DNA of 64,000 bases from Apis mellifera (Eukaryota > Arthropoda > Insecta > Hymenoptera > Apidae), in the NCBI RefSeq assembly GCF_003254395.2, contig NC_037648.1, positions 14,012,330 through 14,076,329 of the forward strand, read 5' to 3'. The position numbers and the translations under genes are program-made. Below the pieces are notes generated by a model. It worked only from the letters and a program-made list of their open reading frames with translations. It had not been told where the DNA came from and ran no database searches. Below, one piece after another: positions 1 to 28,280 of this stretch. Every line of letters begins with the position of its first letter. Position 1 is the first letter of the stretch.

Positions 1-3000
1 TTTTTAATATTTTGTTACAAATATTTGAATAAAATTAATTATTTAGACGATTGTAATATGTAATAGGAAACATTAACCAATCGCATCGTACAATTTATAG
101 AAATTATCCAATCAAAACGATTCTTATTTTTTCAAATTTTTCCTATTTTTAAAAACTATGTAATAATTCATTATTTAATCAAATATACATCATATTCAAT
201 TCGAAATTTGAAACAGAATCAAAATGAATAGAAATCAAATTGGAAACCTTTCATAATTCTCTATTAATTCCGTTACATATTCTGACACAAAATGTAGACG
301 CTTTTAGCAACTTTGATCAGATGGCTAGGTCGCGTGTTAATTTCATTTATTGCGACACGGTTACGTGTTTATTACTTTAGTAGTTCTCTGATGTATAATT
401 TGCTCAGAGACCACAAAATGGAGTGTATCGTAAGAGGTGACGTTCTCTAGCAGAACATATATTGGCTCTCTAAAGGTTGAACAATCCCAATATAAACGGC
501 ATATAACTAGATTGCTAGCCATATCTACGTCATGTTCATTAAACACATCAGATGATACGATGCAAAGAATACTTGTTATTTTCCTTGTTCTCTATATATT
601 TTAATTATTTAATTTGATTTTTGATATTAAGTGTGACAAATTCATCTTGTTAATAAAATAATCGTAAATGTTAAATATTATTCTCATCTTTGCTTAAATC
701 AATCATTTTTATATTTTAGAATTTTGTTCAAATTGAAATATTTCATAATTCATGTATAAATAACTTCGTCTATTATGATTGATTTTTTTTTTTATTTTTA
801 TATGACATATATATTTCAATTTAAACAACATTTCAAATATTGAACATCAAAGTGATTCGATTTGTCACGGTATCGTTTTGTTCGTTAAACGTGCACTCGA
901 AAATTACCGAGGATAGCCGAAATTACACGATGTATAAATATCGATAATATATATAATTTGTCGATTCGTACGAAGATATATCGCTTTAAATTCAGTATTC
1001 TCTTACCAAAAATGTTAAAAACGTGAACTTCTTGGTTATTGCCATCGCTTTACTAGAAAATATTCACCAGTTCCGAATATAAATCGAGATATTCTTTTGA
1101 AATATATCGCAGCTAATGGAGAAATGAAAGATTGTCCATAATTATAAAGATATAAGAGTGTAGATCTTTCAAGCAAGCATGTTATTATCATTGCGTCAGT
1201 ATTATCAAAATAATATATTGTTTACGTACTTGGAAGAGAAATTACGCAACTTCTGTATCAGCGGCACTGGTAAAGAATAAAATTATTTTGTATTTAACGA
1301 ACGACTATATTCCGTTACATTCCTTTGATGCACAAACGTTAATTTCAGGCTCTTTCGTGGTTTTGTTCGTCGTTGATAACATTTATGATCGTCGTTAATC
1401 GATTGAAATTTTGACATTATTTAAATTTAAATGCACATTGGATCTACATAATAATGAAACAACTGTGATAACGATTATTTTCAAATATACAATTATTTTC
1501 ATATATATACAATTATTTAATTGCTTTTTCTTCTAATCAGACACATCTGTACAGAATCGAATATCGAAACATTCTTCTTCTATTTCAATGATTTTTTTTA
1601 ATATTTTCGATTGTTTAAAAAAATTTGGCTTTGTATGCAAATTATGAATATTCTTACAGGGGTCACTCAATATTAAGATACATTTAAATGTAAAAATATT
1701 TTTTCATGATGTGTAAATGTGTCGAATACAAGACTTATGTAACAGTTTATATTTAAAGAAAATTAAATAAATTTGATTCTATAAAAATGACGAATCAAAT
1801 TCGATCGTTTATTAGCATTTAAAAGTATATAGAAATAAAGAACGAATATAGGTTAGATCGCGACGCGGCTCATGGATATGATTGCTATTTATTTATTAAA
1901 TTATAATTTTTAAGATTTTGTATAATTTTATATCACATATTAACGTGTTTTTATTTGAAAAATACTAAGTGTTACTTTAAGTGTTACTTTAAGTGTCAGT
2001 TCGAAAATTATTTAAACCAATAGTTAATCTAGATATTAAAACATAAAAGCATTAAAAATCAACGAAATTGTAAACGTAAATGTAATCGGTCATCTAGAAT
2101 TCAAAATTGAAAGCACAGCCGGACAATTTGATTCTCGTTGGCTGCTAATTTATCTGTCACTAAAATCAGGTTACAGTCCCATAAGTCACTATAGCGAATG
2201 TGACGCTTACGTCATCGGATTTACGTGCCTGTATGAATTTTCTGATTATATTAAAGCGGAATTAAAATTATTTTATCAAATATATCGATAATATATACAT
2301 TGGTCTTGAAGTGATAATTCAGAGATTTCGAACGTATTATATATACGATTTATCCCTTTATCTTATGTAATGTACGATATCAATTATTTCGGAATAGCTA
2401 ACGTAAATTAGTTACAGATATAATATATATATATGTGTATATTATATTTTTACTTTTAAAATAAATGATTGTGATATAATTATTAGTAATAGAAACAAAA
2501 AAGTGCGAAATGATTTAATTGAGGGTTAAGTGCATAGTGAATGTAGTGCCATGTTTTTTTTGGCGCGAATTATGAATTTGGTAACGAAATTTATCAAATA
2601 CAATGCAAATATCGAAATCAAGATAGACAATTTATTTAATTAAATTAAATTTCCGTTGAAAAGTGATATTAAAAAATGATTAAACTTTTAATTTATCTAA
2701 TTAAATTTGATCGATTTATTTTTTTATTATTATTCGTAAGTAATTGGAACGAAGGAGAGGAATTATTTTTTTAGGTAGGAATAATAAAATGCCATAATTC
2801 CATTTGACGGGGAAAATCTATTTCAATGCTCGATGTTATAATAATAAAAGATACAAAGTTATCTTTTTGTACGATGCTTCACGTTTCACGTCAAAGTATA
2901 ATTTTATTCCCCCATCTTTCTTCATTTAATAACGAATTTTCCGTTTCGTAACATTTGAATCATTCGCGTGTTACAATTTATCGAAGATTACAATTTCATG

Positions 3001-5544
3001 TATGAATAGTTCGTGTAACAAGTTAATTTTTTTTCTATCTCGATTTTTCTTAACTATAAGTCCAATCTTTGCAGTTTAAGCGAATTATAATTTTCAAGGT
3101 CGCGCACGAGGTCGTTTTAAATCACACTCTTTCGTGTTCTTACTTTCGCGCTTTCGTAACGACTAACCATCTTGGAATAACGAAATCAAGATGTTGTTTT
3201 TTAATCGAGTGTAAATTCCGATATTGGTCGAGCCAGGTTAAAGGTTCGCCTTAAAGCGATTTATTTATTGTCTACTGTTCATGAAAGAAGTGTGTATACG
3301 TGTGTGCGTGTATGCGAGTATATATATATATATATTGAATTTACGCCGTCACGTAGTCGGCCTAGTTTCAAAATTTTCCGCCATTCATTTTTCCCCTGTC
3401 ATTGTCACTTCTCTCTCCGACTCCTTTCTCCTCCCTTACATTCTTCCTGTGCTCCAGTTATTGTTCTAAAAGTTTCGCACGGCGAACTATGGAATTGCAC
3501 TTCTTTTACGATCCTTTTTATTGACTGTTGGTAATTCCGTTATACGCGATCCACCACTTTACCGATAGTTAGAAACAACATAAATAAACCTTTATAAACC
3601 GCTCAACTCGTTAGAGATATCGTGATAATGTTACATCTAAGGGAATAAAAAATATCGAAGAAGTATGTATAATTCGAATGAAAATTTAATTTCGGTCCCC
3701 GATTATAACGACTTCTTTCGACTTCTTCGAAGTAAGATGCAACTTGGATATCGACAGAGCATCGCGAATAAAATTAATAAGAAATTCACGCAATTATTAC
3801 GCGTCCCGAGGAAGGAACACACGAGATCTCGCGCAGCGATAATAACTCTGTGTATATGTATAAGTACGTGTGTGTTAAGTATCCTATTTTTTTTTAATAA
3901 TATGTATATAATATATATACATGTCGCGGAATGTAAATATTTTTCTCCTTTTTCTTTTTTTTTTCTTTATATATATATATATATATATATAAATATATAT
4001 ATATATGTATAGTTCGTCAACGATCTACGTGGGAGAAGTGGACAATGAACGTCGATCACTCGAAACAAGCTAATTACATATGCGCGAGCGAACCATTTCC
4101 GACAGAATAATTTCTGGCACGAGCTTATCCCTTACGCGCGAATGCACACCGTGCATGCATTCCAACGATTTAGTAGCACAGTTTCGAACCAAATACCGAA
4201 AGAGAAAACTCCATTCGGTCGCGTCATTATTAATCGTAATCGAGTTTAATCATCGACACGCGGGTGAACACGCCGGTTCGATCGTGCCAATTAGTCGGCT
4301 CGTTAAACCAATAAACGATACAAACATTGTAAAGTACATTTGCCGGTCACAGATTAGCTCGAGCAACGAGTCGAATTTTTCTCGTGGATTTACATTATCT
4401 TATGTCCGTTTCATCAATTTACGATTCGTTTGAACACGTATTCTCTCGTCCATAAGTATACCCGTTTATAATTATAATTTGCATGAAAAAATACAATGAC
4501 ATAATATTGAACATGGCACGAGGAATATTCAAAATTTTTTTTATAATTATTTTTTTAATTATTAGTCTTGATATTCTGACGAGTTAACAATTCGAAGCAT
4601 TTAATTAATTAAATTACTCAACGGAGAGATATCAGAAAGCAGATATTATTAGACGCATTTAATAAAATATAAAATTTCAAACGAGCATCGTTTCATAATA
4701 ATAATAATAATTTACATTGTATGTCAATCGTTCGTTAAAACCGGCAAGTATCTACACACACACACACACACACTTATGCATAGAGAACTTATATATAAGT
4801 TCAAACTCGTGCCACCAGGTTACGTTCGTGTTACCACGGTACCTAATAACATAGGCGTATATATATATATATAAATATCCGTGTTCATATATTATTCACG
4901 AGGATAACCGTTTGTAACGTAACAGTAACAATAACAACAGCGATCTCAATTACGATCGAGTGATCTCGATATATATATATAATGAACGAGCGAAGACGAC
5001 AGTTTACGACGGCACAGATACGATCCGAGTGTCGTGTAATCGAATAATAGGCAACGCGGATTTTTTTAATTTAAATAGTTCGCTTAACTTAAGAAGTCCA
5101 CGCACCACTCTTTTAATCGCACATCGCACCTGCGCGATACGTAATAAAACGAGAGAGAAATCTACAAGTATATATATACACATTGCGTATATGTTTATCC
5201 TTTTCCTTCTTTCATCCGTCGAATCGAAAGACACGATTCTACCGTGGAAGGAAGGAAGTTGAGCTTACCCCACATCGAGGAACCAGCGTATCGTAGGAAC
5301 AAGCGGCGCGCACAAAGAAGGAAAAATCGGAAGTGGCCTCGGATTAAGCCACAGATTTTTACCGTCGCTCCTTTTTGCCGCGCAACACGTTTCTCTAAGC
5401 TCGCCACTGCTATCCCGCCGCTTTTTATTAACACGGATTCGCACTATTCACTGCGCTCCTTCGTTCGGAAGTCCAGAGGGGGCGAGAGAAGTTGGCCAAC
5501 CGCCAGGACGCCCCCCTCTCCCTCGAGTAAGAATTGTAGCTTCC
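1..5544. other. AT-rich flank beyond the mGluR 3' end, no gene seen
   Basis: I see no exon with a family resemblance on either strand. The sequence is AT-rich with short simple repeats, such as a TA run near 3971-4006, an AC run near 4754-4772 and a TA run near 4860-4873. The last few hundred bases, next to the mGluR stop codon, are more GC-rich and probably hold the mGluR 3' UTR. The open frames here lack conserved motifs and look like chance. Confidence 0.6.
5424..5429 (-). terminator. candidate mGluR polyadenylation signal
   Basis: AATAAA reads on the minus strand about 115 bases after the mGluR stop codon. This is a reasonable distance, but no transcript end can be shown from sequence alone. 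Confidence 0.35.
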
Positions 5545-19850
<14,306 letters not shown>

Positions 19851-20240
19851 CTTTCCTTTCCACTTCTCCCCGTCTCTATTTATCCATCTCATTCGATTTC
19901 TTCCTCTCTCTCTATGGACTTGGAGGAAAGAATCTCTCTTCTTCTTCTTCGAGGAGAATCTTTTTTTATGTTCTGTTTTTCGGAGAAAGGGAAGGGGAAG
20001 GGGAGAGAGGGAGCGAGAAGGGGAAGATCGAAAGTTATCTGACGGTGTCGGCCAACTCGTTTCCCTCGAGGGTTGTCCGTCCGTCGTTCGTTTCACCGGG
20101 CGGCGTCGTGCTTCCTCTTCCCGCGTCGAGCGTCATCTCCCCTCTTCCCCTCTTCTCTTCCCGCCCAAGGTGCTCGCAGGGAGAGCGCGTCGTCGCTACG
20201 TCCCCCCTCGCTCGGCCCAGCCTGAGAGGAGAGTAGGAAG
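19851..20240 (-). promoter_or_regulatory. mGluR 5' UTR and probable promoter region
   Basis: GC-rich, CpG-containing sequence just upstream of the mGluR start codon, much richer than its AT-rich surroundings. In-frame upstream ATG codons (for example at 20096) are present, but the protein they would add is rich in Ser, Arg and Lys and not typical of an mGluR N-terminus. No TATA box or start site can be fixed. Confidence 0.4.
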
Positions 20241-20652
20241 TTAGTAGTTAGACAAGATGGTTGGGGAGACGATTTGGGAGGGAGGAGGATTTCATTAATT
20301 TTTTTAAGTAATGATACAAGTAAAATTTAAGAAGTTCAATTTTTTTTCGAGATTTAAGAGAATTATTGAAACATGTTGGATGAGTGTATTGTAAAATTTT
20401 ATGGATGATTGAATAACTGTGATTTTTGATATTTGCTTCGTCTCAAATTTTTCCAAATTTTTGTTTTTTAGCTTTTCGATAATTATTTGTAAAATTTTGA
20501 AGATTTCTTCTCCGTTGATCTCTTTCTGAAAGATTGATCGGGAGTGAAAGATGATTGTATTGTAAAATTCCATGGAATTTCAAAAAAGTGCAAGGAGAAA
20601 TGTTTTGTCTTTGTCTTTCAAAATTTCTCTTCTCTTTCCGCGAAATGCGGTT

Positions 20653-21499
20653 AAAATCTTGTAAAACTCTATAAAATAATAAAACTTATACAAAATGTAT
20701 AAAATATAATAAAATAATTAAATCGTGATTCGAGAAATTAAAAAACTTAAAAAAAAAAAAGTACAAGAGATTTCCATAAAACGAAGAAAGATACCAAGTT
20801 CAAAATTTCAAAATATTTTTCGACAACTTTCCACATCCAAGTTTCAAATAAATAAATAAGAAGAGCGAAATTTACCATCCAGAAGAATAAAATAAATAAA
20901 ATAAAAATAAAATAAAATTGAAAAACAAAAAAAAATCTTGTAAAACTCTATAAAATAATAAAACTTATACAAAATGTATAAAATATAATAAAATAATTAA
21001 ATCGTGATTCGAGAAATTAGAAAAGTTAAAAAAAAAAAATACAAGAGATTTCCATAAAACGAAGAAAGATACCAAGTTCAAAATTTCAAAATATTTTTCG
21101 ACAACTTTCCACATCCAAGTTTCAGATAAATAAATAAGAATGGAAGAGCGAAATTTACCATCCAGAAGAATAAAATAAATAAAATAAAAATAAAATAAAA
21201 TTGAAAAACAAAAAAAAATCTTGTAAAACTCTGTAAAATAATAAAACTTATACAAAATGTATAAAATATAATAAAATAATTAAATCGTGATTCGAGAAAT
21301 TAGAAAAGTTAAAAAAAAAAAAGTACAAGAGATTTCCATAAAACGAAGAAAGATACCGAGTTCAAAATTTCAAAATATTTTTCGACAACTTTCCACATCC
21401 AAGTTTCAGATAAATAAATAAGAATGGAAGAGCGAAATTTACCGTCCAGAAGAATAAAATAAATAAAATAAAATAAAATTGAAAAACAAAAAAAAAAAG
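20653..21499. repeat. three near-identical tandem copies, 279-284 bp unit
   Basis: Copies start at 20653, 20932 and 21215, each beginning AAAATCTTGTAAAACTCT and ending in an AATAAAATAAAATTGAAAAACAAA run. The copies differ by only a few substitutions and small length changes in A runs and AAATA runs. Copies 2 and 3 share an extra GGAA near AATGGAAGAGCG that copy 1 lacks, so they are closest to each other. Confidence 0.95.
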
Positions 21500-22362
21500 C
21501 TGGAAGCTCGAATTAATTGAAAAACGCTACGTGCTGTCCCCCGCGCGACAGGCGAACGAAAGAAAGAATGGGAGAAACGCGATACGCTCGAACTTTTCCA
21601 GCGAGAACTTTTTCTACGTACGTCGAATGTCGAGCGAAGTGAGAGAGAGGGGGTAGAGAAGGAGGTGGGGGGAGAGAGAGAGAGACGAAGAACTTTCGTA
21701 GCGGAAGCAAGTTTCGCGAGAAGCCTCTCTTCCCCCTCCCCCTTAATCTCCCTGAATTCTGATCGCGACAGGAGTAGGAGGAGGAGGGGGAAGAAGACGA
21801 TAAAAGTATTAATAAATCGACCAAGAAGTCGAACCTTCCCCGGGAGGAAGGGGGGAAAAAATTCCAAACAGATTTTTATCTAAAAACTTTATCCAGCGAA
21901 AAATTCTTCTCACTTTTTCTAGCGATCGATAAAATTCATCGTGGAGAGATTTATTATATATAAATTCCAATCTTTAAAATTATAATCTCCATTTATTTAG
22001 AGTTTTTAGAATGTTTAAATCTTTCTGTCTCGCACGACAAAGTTTTCAACAGATTTTTACTTTCGTTCGTATTTCCATCCTAGAGAAATTTTATCTCCCC
22101 CTCTCCCCTCCCAAATTTTCATTTTCATCCTTCCATTCGATTTTCGAACACTTCTCTCTCGAGAGTTCCACTCCTCTTCTCGAACTCGGCGAGACAATAC
22201 GTCAACGATTCTTCTTTTTCTTCTTCTTCTTAATCCATTTCACTTTTTTTTTTTCTTTCGAAATTTAATCAAATCGCTGTTCAGAACGGTGATCCACTTC
22301 TCCGTTTGCTGGGAAAAGCGGAGGAAAGCGCGGGAAAATTCTCTGCCTGGGTCGAGTCTCGA

Positions 22363-22486
<124 letters not shown>

Positions 22487-22799
22487 CGTTAAATTCCCTC
22501 CAACTCGTACTCGTTGAGCGGACTTAATTTCACGGAACTCTAACAAGCCGCCGGGCCGTGGTTCCCTAAAGCCTTTAAAAATTCGAGAGCACTCCGCCGC
22601 TTTCCCCCTCCCCTCCCCACTCCCCACTTCTTCGCCTTCTTACCTCCTTGCCACAGCCACAGATGGGAGGATCGTCGTCGATTCGAGTTGGCGCCCGTTT
22701 CAGCGATTGTTTCCACCTTCCCTTCTAAATTGTCTCGCCTCTTGGCTTTCCGCCTTGTTTCCTAACTGGGACTTTGAGCGCCGACTCGAGCGCGTTTTA

Positions 22800-23560
22800 A
22801 TCGTTCCGTACCGCTATTATTTCTAATTACACCTCCAGTACAACTCCTTTCCCCTCCCCTCCCTTATTTTATTTGTACGCGATTACGCGTTGGGAAAAAT
22901 GCGAATACGCAAATCGCGTCGAAATCGTTTATCCATCTAGTGAAATTTTCTAGTGGAAATTTTACGAATGATGATATGAATTATTCGCTTTCTAATTATT
23001 GTGCTTTGTAATTCCTCTCTTATTTTATTATACACGTGGAGAAAAATATAGAAAGATATTTAAGATCGTTCGAAATTTATCTGTCTGGTGATTTTTTTCT
23101 TCTGGTGAAAATTTGAACGATATCCGACGTACGTATGTTTAAAGAATTATATTGAGAAAGTATTCTTGTAAGATCAAGTACAGAAGAAAGTGTTTCGAGA
23201 TTTCAATCGTTTCACCGTTATTTCTAATTACAATTCCTTTCATCCTTTGTTTTATTTATTATTACATGGGAAAAATGCGTAAAGATGGAATATACGTAAA
23301 AGCGTTGAATCGTTTAAAGGTTATCTAGTGATTTTCTAGTGGAAACTTGAATAACGACATTAAATACATTTTTCGCTTTCTGATTACTACACTCTAATCC
23401 CTTTCCTTCCTCATTTCATTCATGTGGAGAGAACGTTAAAATCAATCGTTCAAAGTTTATCTATCTAGTGATTTTCTAGTGAAAATTTCAACGACCATAT
23501 GATCCGACGTACTTGTTCAAAGAATTATTCACTTTCGCGGCAGTTCGAGTCTTCTTGTAT
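22800..23560. repeat. old diverged tandem repeat family
   Basis: Four related segments carry the core TTATCTATCTAGTGATTTTC and TAGTGGAAA (near 22929, 23077, 23318 and 23456), each followed by a TTCGCTTTCTAATTA- or AAAGAATTAT-like end and a C/T-rich CCTTTC stretch. Spacing is irregular. Confidence 0.65.
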
Positions 23561-26500
23561 AATAAGATCAAGCGCGACGAGTGGAGATGGAGAGGAGGAG
23601 GAGGAGGGGGAGAAGGGGAAGGAGAAGTAATTTAACGGTAAGAAAAGTTCAAGTACAAGTTCCATCGAGGTCGATCGCAGTCTGCCGACGGCGGAAGGCT
23701 GGCATCATAAACGGGTGCACTTTAACCCCTCCCCCTCCCGCCCCGTGACGCCAGACTTTCCAGACGAATATTTCGCGTTCGGGGAGAAGGAGAAGGAAGC
23801 AGCCTCGATCGACTCTTTTTTTATCCCGGTTACCCCGGTTTCTTAAAGCGACCCAATTATCCTTTCCAGCATCCTTTTTTTTTTTTTACATCTTCTTTTG
23901 TCTAAATAGAGATTGGACATCGATTTATAAAATTTATAACATTTATTCGTTAGATATATATATATACATATATCCTTCGTCCTATCTCGTTCAATAAAAT
24001 TCTCTCGATTCGTCACCTCGTGTTTTCAATTTCCTTTTATAACGAGTTTTCGAAATTAGATCCCTCCACTCTCCAAACATTCCCAAAATTCACATCCTCC
24101 TTACGAATTATCCGTATATATATACGTAAGATATTTGGAAATTTCTCCCTCTATATATAATCGAATCGTATCGATCGATTTTTAAAATTTAGAATGAAAA
24201 AGAGAGAGCGATAATCGACAACTCTTTTGCCCGAAAGTAAAGTATCTCCCTCGCTGTTCTTTCTCAACCTTTCCTTTTCACGGAGAGCGAGGAAAGGAGT
24301 GGGGGACGCGAGTGTCCTCTCGGCGGTGGAGAGGGGGGAGACGTCGAAGGCGTCGAAAATGGTGGCGTGCACACACGATCGAAAATTTGTCACGTCGCGG
24401 CACGGCCACGCGACAAATCCAACGAAGTAAATGGAGGTTTTATGCAAACCGGGGCTTTCATTTCTCTTCTCACCGGCCAAGTGCCATCCTCTGTTTCCAC
24501 TCCTTCTCTCCTCTCCCCTCCTTCTTCTTCAGCTCTTTGTTAACGGCCCACTTCTGTCACGCGTGCGGGGCAAACAGGCGGCCACCTTCTCAACGGCCAC
24601 CGTTTCTTATCTATCGAGAAAGAACTTGGGGAGAGAGAAGGGGAGGGGAGAGCCATTTATCCGCCATATCTCGCATACGGTGTGGATGAAGCGCAGTTAT
24701 TAATCTTGTTACAGATCTTTCTTTTTCTCTCTTTGTAGGTTTTCAAATTAGGTTGATATGAATCGATTTTATTAATCGATCATTCGTTTCATTTGCTGGA
24801 AAAAAAAAAGAGAAATTGTTTCTTCGAAATAATCGAACGATTTTTTTATTAAAATTTAAGAAAATCGGTGTATAGATAGGAATAATAATACGAGAAGTAT
24901 AATTTCGATTACTATTATTACAAACGATGCAAATCTTGAAATTACGAGAAATCTCGATTCGAGATAAAAATATATATATTGTTATTGTTCGGTATAATGA
25001 TCTTGAACACGATCAGATCTTTTCAAGGAATAATAATACGAGAAGAAAAATCCTTCTACTTTCCAATTCTACTTGCTATTACAAACGTAGATAGATCGTG
25101 TAAAATTACAATAAATTTCCAATTCGTATGCCAATGCGACAGGATAAGATTAAGAGAACTGCCTTCATAATTCGATATATTAAATTAAATTCTAGTCGAG
25201 ACGAAATATCTCTCGTATTTCAATCCGTTTACTTAATCGCGTTATTGTACGAGGAGTATCTTTAAAACTGTTCAATAAGACCGGATATAATAATCGAAAG
25301 TAACGAAGAAGAAAGATCCGTCGAAAATTACGAGCGAAACTTCGAGAATGAAGCGTTCGAGAAACACAAGAAAAATATGCGAACAATAATAACACGAAAA
25401 TATCCTTTCCCTATTATAACAACATATAAATCTTTTCTAAAAATCAGATACAAAAATTGCAATGTAACCAATCTCCAATCCTTGTAATACATTCCCCTAT
25501 ATTTCGATCCATCTTTTTCAACCGTACATCATTGAATCCCGGCTTTTCCATGGTAGAGATCGAAAGCCCTCCTCTCCTCCCCCACCTCTCCCACCCGCTC
25601 GAATATTCTCGCACGCGTGAACCGTTCTCCTCGGCTCGTTCCACGCTCGATGCACCTTCTTCTCGCGCGAGACCTCCACCTCCAGTCCCCCTCCCCCTCC
25701 ACTTCTCCCCCGTTCCCCATCCCCTCTCCGCCCTATCTCGGCCCCGTCTCTCTTCCCGGCCTTAAATAAAAAGGGGGGTATATCTCTATCCCCGTTTAGA
25801 GTATCGACCGACCGTAGGTGCAGCTAACCGTAACCACTCTGGATATTTACCCGGAGCTTTCCAGCTGTCTCCTCCTCCCCCCCTCCCCTTCCTTCTCTCG
25901 ATATTCGCGCCTATCCCGATAAACTCTTTTCCCCTCCCGCTTTATTAATTCGAATTCCTGTGAGAATTTTTTCTTTTTTTTTGGGAAGAGGAGAGAGAGA
26001 GAGAAGACATGAATTAATTTTTTTCTTTTTTTGGAGAGAGAATCTTATTCTTTCTTTGGACTCGATTGATTTAATTGATCGATTAATATCGCGAGTGTGG
26101 AGTTTGATTGATTAAGTTTGGGGAAAATTTAGAAAAGGAAAAGGATTATTTATGTAATTGTAGATTAAAATAATTTTTTATTTATCATTTATCGAATAAT
26201 TAAAGATAAAAATTATGAATAAAATGTTGTTCGTTAATTCGGTTGTATATTGTCGTTTTAATAATTCAAATGAATTTGTGATTAAAGATATTTAATAAAA
26301 TATAGATTCAAGTCAGAATGCATTGTATATAAGATTTAAAAATTTTTGGCTCTCTATTCAAATTGTATACTCAAGACACTTAACGATTTTTCCTCTAACG
26401 ATTTCGACCGCGTGAATGTCTCGAACAGGTATTTCGAGACGATGCGAACGAACTGCAGAAGAGTTTCTATTTTCGAATACGCCATCTCGGTCGAATTGCT

Positions 26501-27474
26501 AAATAATTCCCCGCAAGAAGATCCGGTTCTCGGGAGAAACATGGAGGATATTTCCGGCCGTGCGTGAAAAATGGCGGGAAAATCAACTTTCAAGAAATCA
26601 ACTTAATTAATCGATCAATGAAGAAACGAAAAATATCCGACATTCTTCAAAGCGATTATAATTCGAAAAGAAAAAAAAAAGGGCAAGAAGATTACTTTTG
26701 TACTTTCGTATAAACTTAAATCTTCATTATTTTAACTATTTTCAAACTCGCAACGATGGATATATATATATATATCTCCCGTTAAATATATTTGCGAATT
26801 CGAACGCGGCTGAAAATATAATTCATCAGTTTATCGATTTCCTTTGCGCGACGAGGTAATTTTGGAATTACCAAGTTTGTACGTATATATATATACATCG
26901 TATGAAATCAATTATCGATCCCTTGGATAATTTTAGAAATTTGCAGGAAAATCATTCCATCCCCAGAAAATTCTCCTACTCGAAAGAAGAATCCATCTTC
27001 AGACACCCAACACCCAAACCAATTAGGTGCAATTAATACTCAACTTCTTATTTCGATCCATTAACTGTTTCCTTCCTTTCTTCCTTCCTTTCTTCCATCT
27101 CCGTCCCTCCCACGTCACGCGTTTCTCCTTCTCACGCCGAGAGAGAAAGGAAAGATGCTCGTTTCTCTCTCCCCCCTCTCCTCCCTACCTCCGCGCCGCG
27201 AGAAGCAATCATCGACGACCGTTGGAAAGCGTTGGGGAACGATGTTCGATTCGAATCTCTATCCTCTACGTGTTTACGTACGGACGCGCGCGCATTACCA
27301 GTTTCCTGGGCAATCACGGGCAGGAAGTTGGCCGCAAAATTATTAGTCCGAAAGCACCCGGATACACAGGCTTCGGTATGCATGGTGGGCGGCGTCGAGT
27401 TTTCGACGAGTTTCGCGGAAAAAATTCGGGAAGGAAAAAGTCGGTTCGGCGTTTGGCGGTTGAAATAGGCAAAA

Positions 27475-28280
27475 TTCCCTAGAAATTTCCCCAAGTTACG
27501 ATTTGTTGTAAATCGTAGAGATTAATTGATTGTCGAGAAGGAATTGGTGGAAAAGAGTAAGAGAAATTTAGAAATATATCGGAATCATTATTATTCTGAT
27601 CAAATTCCCTAGGCAGAGTGACAATATTCGAATAAACGAATCTTCTGCAAGTTGGAATGGAATCTGGTTAATTTGTTTGTCTTTAACATCGAGGAAACGT
27701 TATCCAACAGTTCCCTAGAAATTTCCCTAAATTGGACGTTTATAATAAATCGTAGAAATATTGATTGTTGGGAATGAGTTGGTGGAAAAAAATAAAAGAA
27801 ATTTATAAAAATATTGGAATCTTTATTATTCTCATCAAATTTGTTTTTAACATCGAGGAAACGTTGTCCAACAGTTCCCTAGAAATTTCCCTAAATTACG
27901 ATTGGACGTTTATAATAAATCGTAGAAATATTGAATATCGGGAATGAGTTGGTGGAAAATAAATTTACAAAAAATATCTGAATTTCTATTATTTTCATCA
28001 AATTGATCTGTTAAACAAATCTGCAATAATTGAAGTGGAATCTGATTAATTTGTTTGTCTTTAACATCGAGAAAACGTTATCCAATAATTTCCTAGAAAT
28101 TTCCCTAAATTATTGAACGTGGATTTGACGGTGAATCGTCGGAAAAGAGTGAAAAAATCTATCGGATTGGAATCTAGAAAAATTAACTTGCGCGCATTAT
28201 TCTCAACAAATTCCCTAGGTAGACAAATCTGATTAGAATGGAATCTGGTTGCTGGTTAATTTGTTCACTTTTAACCTAAT
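27475..28280. repeat. old tandem repeat, TTCCCTAGAAATTTCCC unit
   Basis: At least four copies start at about 27475, 27711, 27875 and 28089 (spacing 236, 164 and 214), with a partial copy near 28208. Shared parts are TTCCCTAGAAATTTCCCTAA, TAATAAATCGTAGAAATATT, GAGTTGGTGGAAAA and TTTAACATCGAGGAAACGTT. Confidence 0.85.

Noticed and set aside
20653..21499. CRISPR-like array
   Set aside because: Direct tandem copies of 281 bases without spacers, in an animal genome.
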